DNA from: Achromobacter marplatensis
GTDB taxonomy: Bacteria > Pseudomonadota > Gammaproteobacteria > Burkholderiales > Burkholderiaceae_B
Direction of reading: 5' to 3'
Length of the DNA stretch: 64,000 bases
Assembly (NCBI RefSeq): GCF_002209535.1
Contig: NZ_NJIG01000011.1
Span: forward strand, 1 to 64,000
In this document: positions 1-8,898 of the stretch, piece by piece
Position numbering within the stretch: the stretch's first letter is position 1
How the letters are laid out: every line of letters begins with the position of its first letter
Made by a program: the position numbers and the translations under genes
The notes under the pieces: generated by a model
What the model was told of the DNA's origin: nothing
The model's database searches: none
The model's input: the letters and a program-made list of their open reading frames with translations, nothing else

Positions 1-1490
1 TCCGAGCCCGGGACGTTGATGCTGTAACCCAGGGAGCCGTTACCCAGGTCCACGACCTTGCCGGTGTAGTCCTGGCCATTGACCGTCAGGGTGACGGTGT
101 CACCGACCTTGACGTCGCCGCCGACCTTGCCGGTCACGGCGATATCCTTGCCGGATTCTTCGGCGTTGACGATGCCGTCGCCGGCGATCGTGTCGATGGA
201 AATGGTGGCATCGATGTCGGTGTCGACGCTGTAGCCCTTATCGGCTTCAGCGGTCTTGCTGTTGCCGGCGTCGTCGGTCGCGGTGACGGAGGCGTGGACG
301 TTGGAATCCTTAGCGAGTTCCGAACCCGGGACATTGATGCTGTAGCCCAGGGAACCGTTGCCCAGATCCACCACCTTACCGGTGTAGTCCTGGCCATTGA
401 CGGTCAGGGTGACGGTGTCGCCCACCTTGACGTCGCCGCCGACCTTACCGGTCACGGCGATATCCTTGCCGGATTCTTCGGCGTTGACGATGCCGTCGCC
501 AGCGATCGTGTCGATCGTGATCGAAGCATCGATGTCCGTGTCGACGCTGTAGCCCTTGTCCGCTTCAGCGGTCTTGCTGTTGCCGGCGTTATCGGTCGCC
601 GTGACGGAGGCATGGACGTTGGAGTCCTTAGCGAGTTCCGAACCCGGAACATTGATGCTGTAGCCCAAGGAGCCGTTACCCAGATCCACGACCTTGCCGG
701 TGTAGTCCTGGCCGTTGACGGTCAGGGTGACGGTGTCGCCGACCTTGACGTCGCCGCCGACCTTACCGGTGACGGCAATGTCCTTGCCCGATTCTTCGGC
801 GTTGACCACGCCGTCGCCGGCGATCGTGTCGATCGTGATCGAGGCGTCGATCTCGGTGTCGACGCTGTAGCCCTTATCGGCTTCAGCGGTCTTGCTGTTG
901 CCGGCGTCATCGGTCGCCGTGACGGAGGCGTGGACGTTGGAATCCTTAGCGAGTTCCGAACCCGGGACATTGATGCTGTAGCCCAGGGAACCGTTGCCCA
1001 GATCCACGACCTTACCGGTGTAGTCCTGGCCATTGACGGTCAGGGTGACGGTGTCGCCCACCTTGACGTCACCGCCGACCTTACCGGTCACGGCAATGTC
1101 CTTGCCCGATTCTTCGGCGTTCACCACGCCGTCGCCGGCGATCATGTCGATCGTGATCGAAGCGTCGATCGAGGTATCAACGTCGTAGCCCTTATCGGTC
1201 TGGGCTGTCGTCGAGTTGCCGGCGTCGTCGGTCGTCGTCACGGAGGCATGGACGTTCGAGTCCTTGGCCAGTTCCGAACCGGGAACATTGATGCTGTAAC
1301 CCAAAGAACCGTTACCCAGGTCCACGACCTTGCCGGTGTAGTCCTTGCCATTGACGGTCAAGGTGACGGTGTCACCGACCTTGACGTCGCCACCGACCTT
1401 ACCGGTGACGGCAATGTCCTTGCCCGATTCTTCGGCGTTCACCACGCCGTCGCCGGCGATCGTGTCAATGGAGATCTCGGCCTTGGGGGG
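1..1490. repeat. 318-bp tandem repeats encoding adhesin domains
   Basis: About 4.7 tandem units with a period of exactly 318 bp (106 codons) are visible; for example the block beginning ggattcttcggcgttgac occurs at 153 and again at 471. The units differ only at scattered positions, so the array is a likely site of unequal recombination and of assembly collapse. It continues beyond the left edge. Confidence 0.92.
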
Positions 1491-2300
1491 CAGGGTGTCG
1501 ACGACGGTGGCAGTCTCGCCAGGCAGGCCAGGGGTGCCCGCTTCGTTGGTATAGCTGCCGTCCGGCACCTTGATGGTCACCGGGCCTTCATAGTTCGTCT
1601 CAGGCGTCAGATCGCCGATCCACTTCGTCGGGTCGGTCGGGTCAGGGCGCAGATTGGTGATCTTGCCGTGGTCGACCACCACGTCCGACAGATCAAAACC
1701 TACGGGGCGCGTGCTGAAGTTGAACGAGACGGTGCCATCACCGTTGACGGTGATGATGACCGAGGGCCTCACGGGATCGGGCAGCGTCGGCGTGGCGTCG
1801 GTGTCGTCGCCCGTCAGGCCATTGCTGGTGGCGCGCGGCGCGGTATCGTTGCCGCGGCTGGGGTTCGGGTATGCAAGATCCAGCGGGGAAGTGGTTTCCA
1901 GGATGCGAGCCAGGCGGACAAAACTGCTGCCGCCGGCATCGCCGCCACCCGCCACGACGGCGGCGGTGGGGTCCAGTTCGTCGAACGGATCGCGGCCGGC
2001 TTGCAGCGCGGCCAGCAGGCGATCGGAATCGGTGCCGCTGGGCGCGGCGACGGCCGCTTCGGTCGGATCCGCCAGGGGGCCAGCCATGTCCCCATTTACA
2101 GCGACTTCACGGCCTTCACCGATGACGATCGGCATGCCGTTTTCCACCTGAAGCGAAACCGTGGCGCCCGAGGCAGTGACGATGTCGCTGCCGGCGGGGA
2201 CTTTGCTGCCTTGATGCAGTTCCGTCAGAGATCCGTCGCTATTGCGAATCCAAGCGCGACCGGAGATTTCGTTGACGACTGCGGGGGAAGAGTTGGCCAT
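1..2300 (-). CDS. Giant LapA/BrtA-like repeat adhesin, N-terminal part (runs off the left edge)
   Basis: The frame opens at the ATG at 2298-2300 and stays open to the window edge, giving 766 residues with no stop. Residues 1-75 resemble the LapA retention module (GRAWIRNSDGSL, then a GSKVPAGSDIVTASGA stretch), which holds such adhesins inside the outer-membrane TolC pore. Residues 107-130 (DELDPTAAVVAGGG followed by GGSSFV) match the region where the periplasmic protease LapG cuts LapA-type proteins, but the usual TAAG reads TAAV. From about residue 271 the protein is a run of near-identical 106-residue Ig-like domains, each starting near SIDTIAGDG and ending near TDDAGNS. The C-terminal RTX and secretion signal lie outside the window. 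It is the evident cargo of the exporter genes upstream. No lapD or lapG homologue is in view. The start has only a weak GGAA ribosome site. Confidence 0.88.
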   Translation of the reverse strand, partial: MANSSPAVVNEISGRAWIRNSDGSLTELHQGSKVPAGSDIVTASGATVSLQVENGMPIVIGEGREVAVNGDMAGPLADPTEAAVAAPSGTDSDRLLAALQAGRDPFDELDPTAAVVAGGGDAGGSSFVRLARILETTSPLDLAYPNPSRGNDTAPRATSNGLTGDDTDATPTLPDPVRPSVIITVNGDGTVSFNFSTRPVGFDLSDVVVDHGKITNLRPDPTDPTKWIGDLTPETNYEGPVTIKVPDGSYTNEAGTPGLPGETATVVDTLPPKAEISIDTIAGDGVVNAEESGKDIAVTGKVGGDVKVGDTVTLTVNGKDYTGKVVDLGNGSLGYSINVPGSELAKDSNVHASVTTTDDAGNSTTAQTDKGYDVDTSIDASITIDMIAGDGVVNAEESGKDIAVTGKVGGDVKVGDTVTLTVNGQDYTGKVVDLGNGSLGYSINVPGSELAKDSNVHASVTATDDAGNSKTAEADKGYSVDTEIDASITIDTIAGDGVVNAEESGKDIAVTGKVGGDVKVGDTVTLTVNGQDYTGKVVDLGNGSLGYSINVPGSELAKDSNVHASVTATDNAGNSKTAEADKGYSVDTDIDASITIDTIAGDGIVNAEESGKDIAVTGKVGGDVKVGDTVTLTVNGQDYTGKVVDLGNGSLGYSINVPGSELAKDSNVHASVTATDDAGNSKTAEADKGYSVDTDIDATISIDTIAGDGIVNAEESGKDIAVTGKVGGDVKVGDTVTLTVNGQDYTGKVVDLGNGSLGYSINVPGS

Positions 2301-2362
2301 GTGGGTTCCGTTTCAGGGAGTTATCCAAGATGGCCAGATACTAGAGGGAGCCGCTTGCGCGG

Positions 2363-2386
2363 GATATTGTCCTCAAGGACAGTATC
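2363..2386. other. Dyad/hairpin between the LuxR-type gene and the adhesin gene
   Basis: Arms GATATTGTCC (2363-2372) and GGACAGTATC (2377-2386) pair over 10 bp with one G-U and a TCAA loop. The right arm overlaps the stop codon of the regulator, and the element lies 63 bp before the adhesin start. No U-tract follows on the minus strand, so it is not a typical terminator. It could be a regulator binding site (core TGTCCT-2-AGGACA) or an mRNA processing or stability hairpin. Confidence 0.5.
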
Positions 2387-3041
2387 AGGAAGTAATTTTG
2401 CTCCGCGATTCCGTCGACGCGGAAATGCCGTGGACCAATAGGGCCAGTTGCAGGCGGTCCGACACGCCGAGTTTCTCGAAAACGGCTGACAGATGTGCCT
2501 TGACGGTGCGTTCCGTGATGCCCAGTGCTTCGGCGATCTGCGCGTTGGCTTGACCGCTGGCAGCGTAGCGGGCAACGGTGATCTCGCGGTCAGTCAACAG
2601 GCCTGCGTCCCAGGAATGCGAATCCTGGGCTCGTTCCGTAACCAGCTTCAGCAGCCGCGTGACCAGGGAGCGCCCCATCCAGATGCCGCCCGAGGCCACG
2701 ACTTCCAACGACTGAGCCAGGGACGCGGCGGGCGCATAGCTATGGCAATAGCCGTGGGCGCCGGCCCCAAGGGCTTGCGTGCCTTGCTCATCATTCGGGC
2801 TCGGGCTCGCGACTACCAGATGCAGGCCCGCCAGGGTAGACATCCAGACGGGGTCCTGCCAGGACGGCAAGCGGGGCACATCCGAATCCAGCACGGCCAG
2901 AGACCGGCCTTGTTCGCGCCAACGTTGCAGATCGGCCAGGCCACGTCCGCGAGCGGCCAGCCAGCGCGCCGGGTCCAGCGCGCGCCAGTGCTGCCATAGC
3001 AGGTCGTCGTGCGTAATCAACAGGACGGGTACAGGTTTCAT
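2385..3041 (-). CDS. LuxR/NarL-type response regulator with a degenerate receiver
   Basis: The 218-residue protein ends in a clear LuxR-type helix-turn-helix (about residues 149-205; LTDREITVARY, then ITERTVKAHLSAVFEKLGV). The first 125 residues look like a receiver domain: acidic pair D12/D13 and D52 or D54 as possible phospho-acceptor. The conserved receiver lysine is not recognisable, since the expected GYLxK region reads GYCHSY. It lies 19 bp after the adaptor gene and 84 bp before the giant adhesin, transcribed with both, so it probably controls adhesin expression. No partner kinase is nearby. Phosphorylation may therefore be absent or unconventional (inference). Confidence 0.8.
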   Translation of the reverse strand: MKPVPVLLITHDDLLWQHWRALDPARWLAARGRGLADLQRWREQGRSLAVLDSDVPRLPSWQDPVWMSTLAGLHLVVASPSPNDEQGTQALGAGAHGYCHSYAPAASLAQSLEVVASGGIWMGRSLVTRLLKLVTERAQDSHSWDAGLLTDREITVARYAASGQANAQIAEALGITERTVKAHLSAVFEKLGVSDRLQLALLVHGISASTESRSKITS

Positions 3042-3060
3042 ATCGCCTTCCAGCTCTCCT

Positions 3061-4482
3061 TCATCGTTCGGTAAAGGCGTTCGCCTTGGCTCGCAAAATG
3101 GGCTTGAGCAGGTACTGCAGCACGGTGCGCTTACCCGTCAGAATATGAACCTCGGCCACCATCCCTGGGATGATGGGCAGCAATTTGTCGCCTACGGTGC
3201 TGCGGTCCGTGCGAACGCGCACCACGTAGTAGGAATTGCCTTTTTCGTCTGTAACCGTATCCGCGCCGATCTGCTCGACCTTGCCTTCCAGGCCGCCGTA
3301 GATGGAAAAGTCGTAGGCCGTGAACTTCACTTCGGCCTTCTGGTCGGCGTGCAGGAAACCGATATCGCGCGGCTGGATGCGCACTTCCAGCAGCAGCGTG
3401 TCGTCTTTGGGCACGATTTCAATGATGTCCTTGCCCGGTTGCACCACGCCGCCGACGGTGTTGTTGAACAACGTCTTGATCGTGCCGCTCAGGGGTGCGC
3501 GGACTTCGGCCAGCTTGACCCGGTCAGCCAGCGCAAGCTTGCCCTGGCGCAGGGTCGACAGCTTGGTATTGGTTTCGGACAGTTCGCTGCGGGCCTGGTT
3601 GCGGATGTTCAGCTCGGCTTCTTCAAGCTTGCTTTGCGCTTCCTTGATGGAGGCCTGGAATCGGTCGATCTGCGCTTCGGCGCCTTTTTGTTCGCCGCAG
3701 TAGCGCGCCACATCGCGTTGCAGGCGCAACAGGTCCACTTCAGAGACTGCGCCGCTCTTGAGCAGCGGGCGGGTCACCTGGAGTTCGCGCGAGGTCAGGC
3801 CGCAACTGGCCGAGGCCTGGTCGCGTTTGGCGATCGTTTCACGCAGATCTTCCTGACGCTGCTTGAGCTGCTCGCGTGCCACATTGACCGTCGCGTTCAG
3901 TTCGGTATTACGCGCCTGCCAGGCGTTGCGCTCCATTTCCGCCAGGCCGGGAGCCTGCTTCAGAACCTCTTCCGGCGCCACGAAGGGTTCACCCGTCGCC
4001 AGCGCCTGCAGACGGGCTGACTTTGCCAGCAACGACAGGTATTCCGCGTTGTTCTCGCCCAGCGACGAGGCAAAACGCGTGGAGTCTATCTTCAGCAGAG
4101 TCTGGCCGGCTTCGACCTGTTGGCCGGGACGCACCAGGATCTCTTCGACGATGCCGCCGTCCAGGCTTTGAATGATCTGCACCTGGCGCGACGGCACGAC
4201 TTTGCCTTCGCCCCGCACGACTTCATCAATGCTGCCCGCGGCCGCCCACACCAGCAGGAGCAGGGTAGCCAGCAAGGACACCCACAGCAGGACGCGCGAG
4301 CTGCGGGCCTGGGATTCGTGGATAGCCCATTCGGCGTTGCCGACGTAGTCGGAGCGTTGCTTGGGCTTGCCTTTTTCGGAGCCATCCAGCAGCCGGTCAA
4401 AGAAGAAGACAAAGACGTTGCGCAGCTTGCGCCAAAGGCTTCCAAACAGGCCGTGCTTGGGCTGGTCAGGATTATTCAACAT
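3061..4482 (-). CDS. Type I secretion membrane-fusion protein (HlyD/LapC family)
   Basis: A 473-residue inner-membrane adaptor linking the ABC exporter to the TolC-like pore. It has a cytosolic N-terminus, one membrane segment at about residues 63-84, a lipoyl/barrel-sandwich half (VVPSRQVQIIQSLDGGIV), a long coiled-coil hairpin, and the second half with the family's C-terminal beta domain (IIPGMVAEVHILTGKRTVLQYLLKP). I start it at 4482 because a TGAGGA ribosome site precedes that ATG; a longer reading would run into the exporter gene. Its start is 7 bp after the exporter stop, implying translational coupling. Confidence 0.93.
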   Translation of the reverse strand: MLNNPDQPKHGLFGSLWRKLRNVFVFFFDRLLDGSEKGKPKQRSDYVGNAEWAIHESQARSSRVLLWVSLLATLLLLVWAAAGSIDEVVRGEGKVVPSRQVQIIQSLDGGIVEEILVRPGQQVEAGQTLLKIDSTRFASSLGENNAEYLSLLAKSARLQALATGEPFVAPEEVLKQAPGLAEMERNAWQARNTELNATVNVAREQLKQRQEDLRETIAKRDQASASCGLTSRELQVTRPLLKSGAVSEVDLLRLQRDVARYCGEQKGAEAQIDRFQASIKEAQSKLEEAELNIRNQARSELSETNTKLSTLRQGKLALADRVKLAEVRAPLSGTIKTLFNNTVGGVVQPGKDIIEIVPKDDTLLLEVRIQPRDIGFLHADQKAEVKFTAYDFSIYGGLEGKVEQIGADTVTDEKGNSYYVVRVRTDRSTVGDKLLPIIPGMVAEVHILTGKRTVLQYLLKPILRAKANAFTER

Positions 4483-4489
4483 GGATTCC

Positions 4490-6664
4490 TCAGCTTCCGC
4501 GTCCAACGCGTCCTTGACGCAGTGCTTCGACAACCTGTTCCTTCGGACCGTCGGCCACGATGTGGCCGTTATCGATCACGATCAGGCGATCGACCAGATC
4601 CAGCAGCGCGGTCCGATGCGTGACCAGCAGGATGGTTTTGGTTGCGCTGGCTTCGCCCAGCCGCTTGCGCAGCTGGGCTTCGCTTTGGTGATCCATATTG
4701 CTGCTGGGCTCGTCCAGCAGCAGGATCGGAGGATCGTTGATGAGCGCGCGCGCTACTGCCACCGACTGGCGTTGGCCGCCTGACAGGGATTCGCCGCGTT
4801 CGCCAATCACCATGTCGAACCCATTGGGATGCAGGTTGGCGAAATCCGTCACGCCGGCCAGATTGGCGGCGGCCAGAATGCTGGCGTCGTCGGCATAGGG
4901 CGCGCCCATGGCCAGATTGTGCTTCAGGCTGCCGTAAAACAGCAGCGGGTCCTGCGGCACATGGCCGATCACGCGGCGCACGTCGGCCGGATCGATTTGG
5001 CGCACGTCCACGCCGTCCAGCAATACGGCACCCTCGGTAGGCTGATAGAGCGCCAGCGCCAGTTTTTCAAGCGTGGTCTTGCCCGAGCCGATGCGGCCGA
5101 TGATGCCGACCTTTTCACCGGGTTTCAGCTTGAACGACACCTTCTTCAGCACAGGCTGGGTCGAACCCGGATAGGCGAATGTCACATCGCGGAACTCCAG
5201 CGCACCGTGGAACACCGGGCGGTGCAGGAATTCGGCGTCCGCAGGGCGTTCTATGGGCAGCTTCATATAGCTGTCGATAGAGCCCAACGACGTGCGCGCA
5301 TTCTGGTACTGCATCAACAGCCCGGCTACCTGGCCCAGCGGGGCCAGGCAGCGGCCGGCGATCATGGAGGCGGCGATAATGCCGCCCATCGACATGGCTG
5401 ATTCCTGCGCTTGATAGACGCCGATGATCACGACGGCGATCGACACCAGTTGCTGCACGGCCTGCACGAAGCCCACCGTGGATGACGAGATCAGCTTCAG
5501 TTTGCCGCCGGTCTGGGCGATGAACTCCGTGGCGCGTTCCCAGTTGCGCTGGATGGCTCCTTGCGCGTTCAGGGTCTTTACCGCCTCCAGGCCCGTCAGC
5601 GCTTCCACCAGCGTGGCATTGCGCTGCGAACTTGCCTGGAAGGTGGCCGATGTCAGCGCCTCCATGCGCGCCTGGGCAGCCAGCGACACCAGCAGGATCA
5701 GCACAATCGCCACCAGCGGTGGCAAGATCATCCAAGGGGATATCCAGGCCAACGCTGCCAGGAACAGCAGGATGAACGGCAGATCGACCAGCGTGGTGAT
5801 GGTGGCAGACGCGATGAAGTCGCGGATGGATTCGAATGACCGCAGGTTGGCCGCAAACGCCCCTACCGATAGCGGTCGGCCCTCCAGCCGCAAGTCCAGC
5901 ACGCGCTCCATGATCTGGGCAGACAGACGGATATCCACCCTTTTGCTGGCGCTATCGACGACGTGTGAACGCGCCGTGCTCAGGATCATGTTGAAGATGA
6001 CCACCAGCGTGATGCCGATTGCCAGCACCCATAGTGTCTCGACCGCGTTGTTGGGCACGACGCGGTCATAAACGTTCATGGTGAACAACGGCATCGCCAT
6101 GGCGAAGATATTGATCAGCAACGCAGCGATGAGCGCATCGCGGTACAGGCGCCGGTTTTCAATGATGGCGGCCCAGAACCAATGGCGTTCGCGCACCTTG
6201 GATACTTCCGGGGAACGCGCGTCAAAGCGGAACTGCGGGCGAATAAAGCACACCAGGCCGGTGTACTGCGCGGCCAATGCTTCGGGTGTCATTTCGACTG
6301 AACTGCCACCCAGTTCGGGGTGGCTGACGACGTATTTGCCATCGTCTTTCTTAAGCAGCAGGCACGCGCGTTCGCCCTTCAGCAGGAGAATGGCGGGTAA
6401 CAAGTCGGGCGAAATGCTGTCCAGCGTGCGTTTGACGACGCGCGCGGACAACTGCGCACGTGCCGCCGCGCGCGGCAGCAGGGCGGGGGTCAGGCGGTGC
6501 TCTTCCAACGGCAGGCCGGAGGAAAGCGCCTGGGCGGTCGCCGTCACGCCATGCAGGCGGGTGATTTCAACCAGGCAGTCCAGCAGCGGATCGTCGTGTG
6601 CGGCGCGAGCGTCGGCACGCCATTCCCGGGCTGCCTTTTCAGATAACTTGTCCATCTTCGTCAT
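4490..6664 (-). CDS. Type I secretion ABC exporter (LapB family)
   Basis: A 724-residue permease-ATPase that powers adhesin export. Residues 25-145 form a C39-peptidase-like domain without a recognisable peptidase site, as in LapB and HlyB, so it should bind rather than cut the substrate. Six membrane helices follow (about 165-460). The nucleotide-binding domain shows Walker A GRIGSGKT (523-530), signature LSGGQ (627-631), Walker B ILLLDE (647-652) and the H-loop histidine (683). The start overlaps the 70-residue gene upstream by 26 bp. ATG at 6664 or 6655 are both possible, and neither has a strong ribosome site, which fits coupling to the upstream gene. Confidence 0.94.
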   Translation of the reverse strand: MTKMDKLSEKAAREWRADARAAHDDPLLDCLVEITRLHGVTATAQALSSGLPLEEHRLTPALLPRAAARAQLSARVVKRTLDSISPDLLPAILLLKGERACLLLKKDDGKYVVSHPELGGSSVEMTPEALAAQYTGLVCFIRPQFRFDARSPEVSKVRERHWFWAAIIENRRLYRDALIAALLINIFAMAMPLFTMNVYDRVVPNNAVETLWVLAIGITLVVIFNMILSTARSHVVDSASKRVDIRLSAQIMERVLDLRLEGRPLSVGAFAANLRSFESIRDFIASATITTLVDLPFILLFLAALAWISPWMILPPLVAIVLILLVSLAAQARMEALTSATFQASSQRNATLVEALTGLEAVKTLNAQGAIQRNWERATEFIAQTGGKLKLISSSTVGFVQAVQQLVSIAVVIIGVYQAQESAMSMGGIIAASMIAGRCLAPLGQVAGLLMQYQNARTSLGSIDSYMKLPIERPADAEFLHRPVFHGALEFRDVTFAYPGSTQPVLKKVSFKLKPGEKVGIIGRIGSGKTTLEKLALALYQPTEGAVLLDGVDVRQIDPADVRRVIGHVPQDPLLFYGSLKHNLAMGAPYADDASILAAANLAGVTDFANLHPNGFDMVIGERGESLSGGQRQSVAVARALINDPPILLLDEPSSNMDHQSEAQLRKRLGEASATKTILLVTHRTALLDLVDRLIVIDNGHIVADGPKEQVVEALRQGRVGRGS

Positions 6665-6851
6665 CCAACAGGTCCAGATGTTCCGAGAGCCGCGCGCGCT
6701 GTTGCTTACGCTGGGTGAGTTTCTGTTGTGCCTGTACAGGCAGATCGGTCAAACGCAAGGTGCCATTGGCGATCAAGGCGTCGATCAGGTCTTCCAGGAC
6801 GCGGACAAAGTCCGCGTCCAACTGCGAAAATTCTTTGCCCTGGGGCGTCAT
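6639..6851 (-). CDS. Small conserved-looking protein inside the secretion operon, function unknown
   Basis: This 70-residue frame has a near-perfect ribosome site (AAGGAGG, 5 bp before the ATG), starts 26 bp after the TolC-like gene and overlaps the exporter start, so it is very likely a real gene. The product is charged and helical, with no signal peptide, membrane segment or cysteine. It reads like a small coiled coil (KEFSQLDADFVRVLEDLIDAL near the N-terminus, QQKLTQRKQQRARLSEHLDLL near the C-terminus). I do not recognise a family. Its position suggests an accessory or chaperone-like part of the exporter (inference). Confidence 0.75.
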   Translation of the reverse strand: MTPQGKEFSQLDADFVRVLEDLIDALIANGTLRLTDLPVQAQQKLTQRKQQRARLSEHLDLLDDEDGQVI

Positions 6852-6877
6852 ATGGCCTCCTTGCGACCCAACCCCGG

Positions 6878-8383
6878 TCAGGGCTTGGCGTTGGGCGCGT
6901 TCAGCGGCACGAGCGTGGGCGGCAGCGTACCTTCGTTATATTGGACGCGCACCGGAGCCAGGCGGGCAGCATCGGGAACCGTCGAATTGCAAAGCTTGAT
7001 CACTTCGTCGGTTACCACAAGCTTGCCGTTTTCCTCAGGCATTTCGTTGCGCGCGGGTTGCAAAGACAGCGCCGGCAGCAGCGTGTGCGACAGCGCCAGC
7101 CAGCGATATTGCGCAAGCTTGAGGTCGTAGATGCCGTTGGTCAATGCGCGGCGCGATTCGAACAGTTCGTTCTCGGTGTCCAGCAAGTCCAGCAGCGAAC
7201 GCTGGCCGATCTGGAATTGCTGAGCGTAGGCATCGCGCACCTTGGTGGTAGCCACTTCGTGGTCACGCAGGAAAGGCAGCTTCTGGCTCAGGCTGACAAT
7301 ATTGTTCCAGGCCACGGCCAGATCTTGCTGCACGTTGCGGCAGGTGTAGTCGCGGATGTCCCGCGCGGCATAGGACTGCGCGGCGGTCTGGCGCACGCGG
7401 GCGGCATCGGCGCCGCCGCGGTACAGGTTATAGCTCATCACGACCTGGACGCTGGAGCTTTGGATGTCGCGGCTCTGCGGCGTGGGGTCGTTCTGGTCAC
7501 GGCCGGTAGAGGCCACGAATTCAAACTTGGGCGAAAACGCGCCCTTGGACGACGACACGCCCGCTTCGGCGGCCTGCAGCCCGGCCTGCTTGGACAGGAA
7601 GCTGGGGTTGCGGCGCAGCGAATCATTGAAGTTGCCGGGTTTGACCGGCAGTTTGTCGCCCACTTCGGGCGTCGGCTGCATGGCTTCGGGCGGGAAGGCG
7701 CCGGTAACACGCTGGAAGCGTTGCTGCACATCAAGCAGGTTGGCGCTTTCCGTCATCAGGTTGGTCTGGGCCAGCGACAGGCGACCACCCGCTTGTTCCA
7801 GATCGACCCGGCGGCCGACGCCGGATTCCGTGCGTTCGCCGATTTGTTTCAGCGTCTGCTCGTGCAGCGAATAGTTCTGCCGCGCCAGCAATTCCATGTC
7901 GCGATAACGCTGCAGGTCGATATAGGCCTGTACCGCCGCAAAAGCGGTGGAGTCGCTGGTGGCCAGCACGTCATAGAAACGTGCCAGCTTGTCGAAGCCG
8001 GCTTGCTTGACGTCATTGCTGGTGCGGAAACCATCAAATATCAATTGGCGCAATTCGACGTTGTAACCAGGGCGGCTCCAGTTTTGGGAACCTACGCCCG
8101 GGACGTTGTTGCGGTATTCACGGCCGACATAACCCAACGCGTTGACCTGCGGGAAAAACGCTGCGCGCGCCACCGACTGGCCTTCGAGCGAAGCCTGGAA
8201 ATCATGGTACTTGGCCTGGATCTCGGGATTGCTGAGCAGCGTTTGTTCAACGATCTGGTTCAGCGTCACGGCGGGTTGTCCGGCAGCAGGGGCAGCGGCG
8301 GGCGCGGCGGTCTGCGCGAAGGCAGCGGGAACAAAGGCCAGGGCAATTATCGAAGTCGTGCTTTTGAGCAAAAACGAAGCCAT
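6878..8383 (-). CDS. TolC-family outer-membrane channel of the adhesin exporter (LapE-like)
   Basis: A 501-residue protein with a signal peptide (residues 1-23, ending AAFA), an Ala/Pro-rich spacer, and the two repeated TolC halves: VTLNQIVEQTLLSNPEIQAK near the N-terminus and the AQQFQIGQRSLLDLLDTENELF signature in the second half. It forms the outer-membrane exit duct for the adhesin, in which LapA-type retention modules lodge. It is the first gene of the minus-strand operon tolC-like, small protein, exporter, adaptor, regulator, adhesin. Confidence 0.93.
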   Translation of the reverse strand: MASFLLKSTTSIIALAFVPAAFAQTAAPAAAPAAGQPAVTLNQIVEQTLLSNPEIQAKYHDFQASLEGQSVARAAFFPQVNALGYVGREYRNNVPGVGSQNWSRPGYNVELRQLIFDGFRTSNDVKQAGFDKLARFYDVLATSDSTAFAAVQAYIDLQRYRDMELLARQNYSLHEQTLKQIGERTESGVGRRVDLEQAGGRLSLAQTNLMTESANLLDVQQRFQRVTGAFPPEAMQPTPEVGDKLPVKPGNFNDSLRRNPSFLSKQAGLQAAEAGVSSSKGAFSPKFEFVASTGRDQNDPTPQSRDIQSSSVQVVMSYNLYRGGADAARVRQTAAQSYAARDIRDYTCRNVQQDLAVAWNNIVSLSQKLPFLRDHEVATTKVRDAYAQQFQIGQRSLLDLLDTENELFESRRALTNGIYDLKLAQYRWLALSHTLLPALSLQPARNEMPEENGKLVVTDEVIKLCNSTVPDAARLAPVRVQYNEGTLPPTLVPLNAPNAKP

Positions 8384-8898
8384 AGTGATTATTCGCGAGT
8401 CAGGTTGGATTGAATGGCCGCTATGTTGTATGCAAATGTCATATTCTTCGAGTCAAGATTTGTTAAGTCTTGCTGGATGCAACGGGCCGGCCATGAGATT
8501 TCTTCGCGCAACATCACCTAAAAGCACTGAATTTGCACGAACTTCACAATATATGAATGCCCATATTTTAATTAATGCGTTTTATTGCGCATTATTTCGA
8601 ATAAGGGACGGTCATAGTGAAACCGGATTATATCGTTTTGATAATTTTGTATCTATTTTCTTTAACTAAAACCTTGAGCGTGATTAATTTCCCACAGTGT
8701 TTGACAGGTTCGGATTCGCGATTGAGGGGACAGATTCCGTAACGAACATGGTAGTGTTGGTGCTAGTATGTATGGTGCGGTTGTACTAGGTTCAGACCCT
8801 GGGCATAATTCCTACATGCCGCAGTGGCCGGCGCGGGAGCGATTTGCTTTTCAACCGCGCGAGGCACGAGCCGGATTGTCTATTTGCAGAGCGCATCC
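8384..8898. promoter_or_regulatory. AT-rich divergent spacer between the adhesin operon and leuC
   Basis: These 515 bases hold no convincing gene. About 8500-8690 is strikingly AT-rich against the surrounding DNA. Toward the minus strand, TTGACT (8456-8451) sits 18 bp from CATACA (8432-8427), a weak candidate promoter for the secretion operon. Toward leuC, an extended -10 (TGC followed by TAGTAT, 8761-8769) is the best candidate, without a good -35. A TTGACA at 8701-8706 has no matching -10. I see no Leu-rich leader peptide or attenuator before leuC. Confidence 0.5.

Noticed and set aside
1..1490. Regular repeats as a CRISPR array
   Set aside because: The 318-bp units are contiguous, coding and nearly identical throughout, with no short repeat/variable spacer pattern.
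294..2441. A 715-codon open frame on the plus strand across the adhesin repeats
   Set aside because: It is the antisense of the repetitive adhesin frame. The minus frame gives recognisable retention module and Ig-like domains; the plus frame is compositionally odd and lacks a ribosome site.
8701..8729. TTGACA at 8701 as -35 of leuC
   Set aside because: No acceptable -10 lies 16-18 bp downstream (the sequence there is GC-rich), so the extended -10 at 8761-8769 was preferred.
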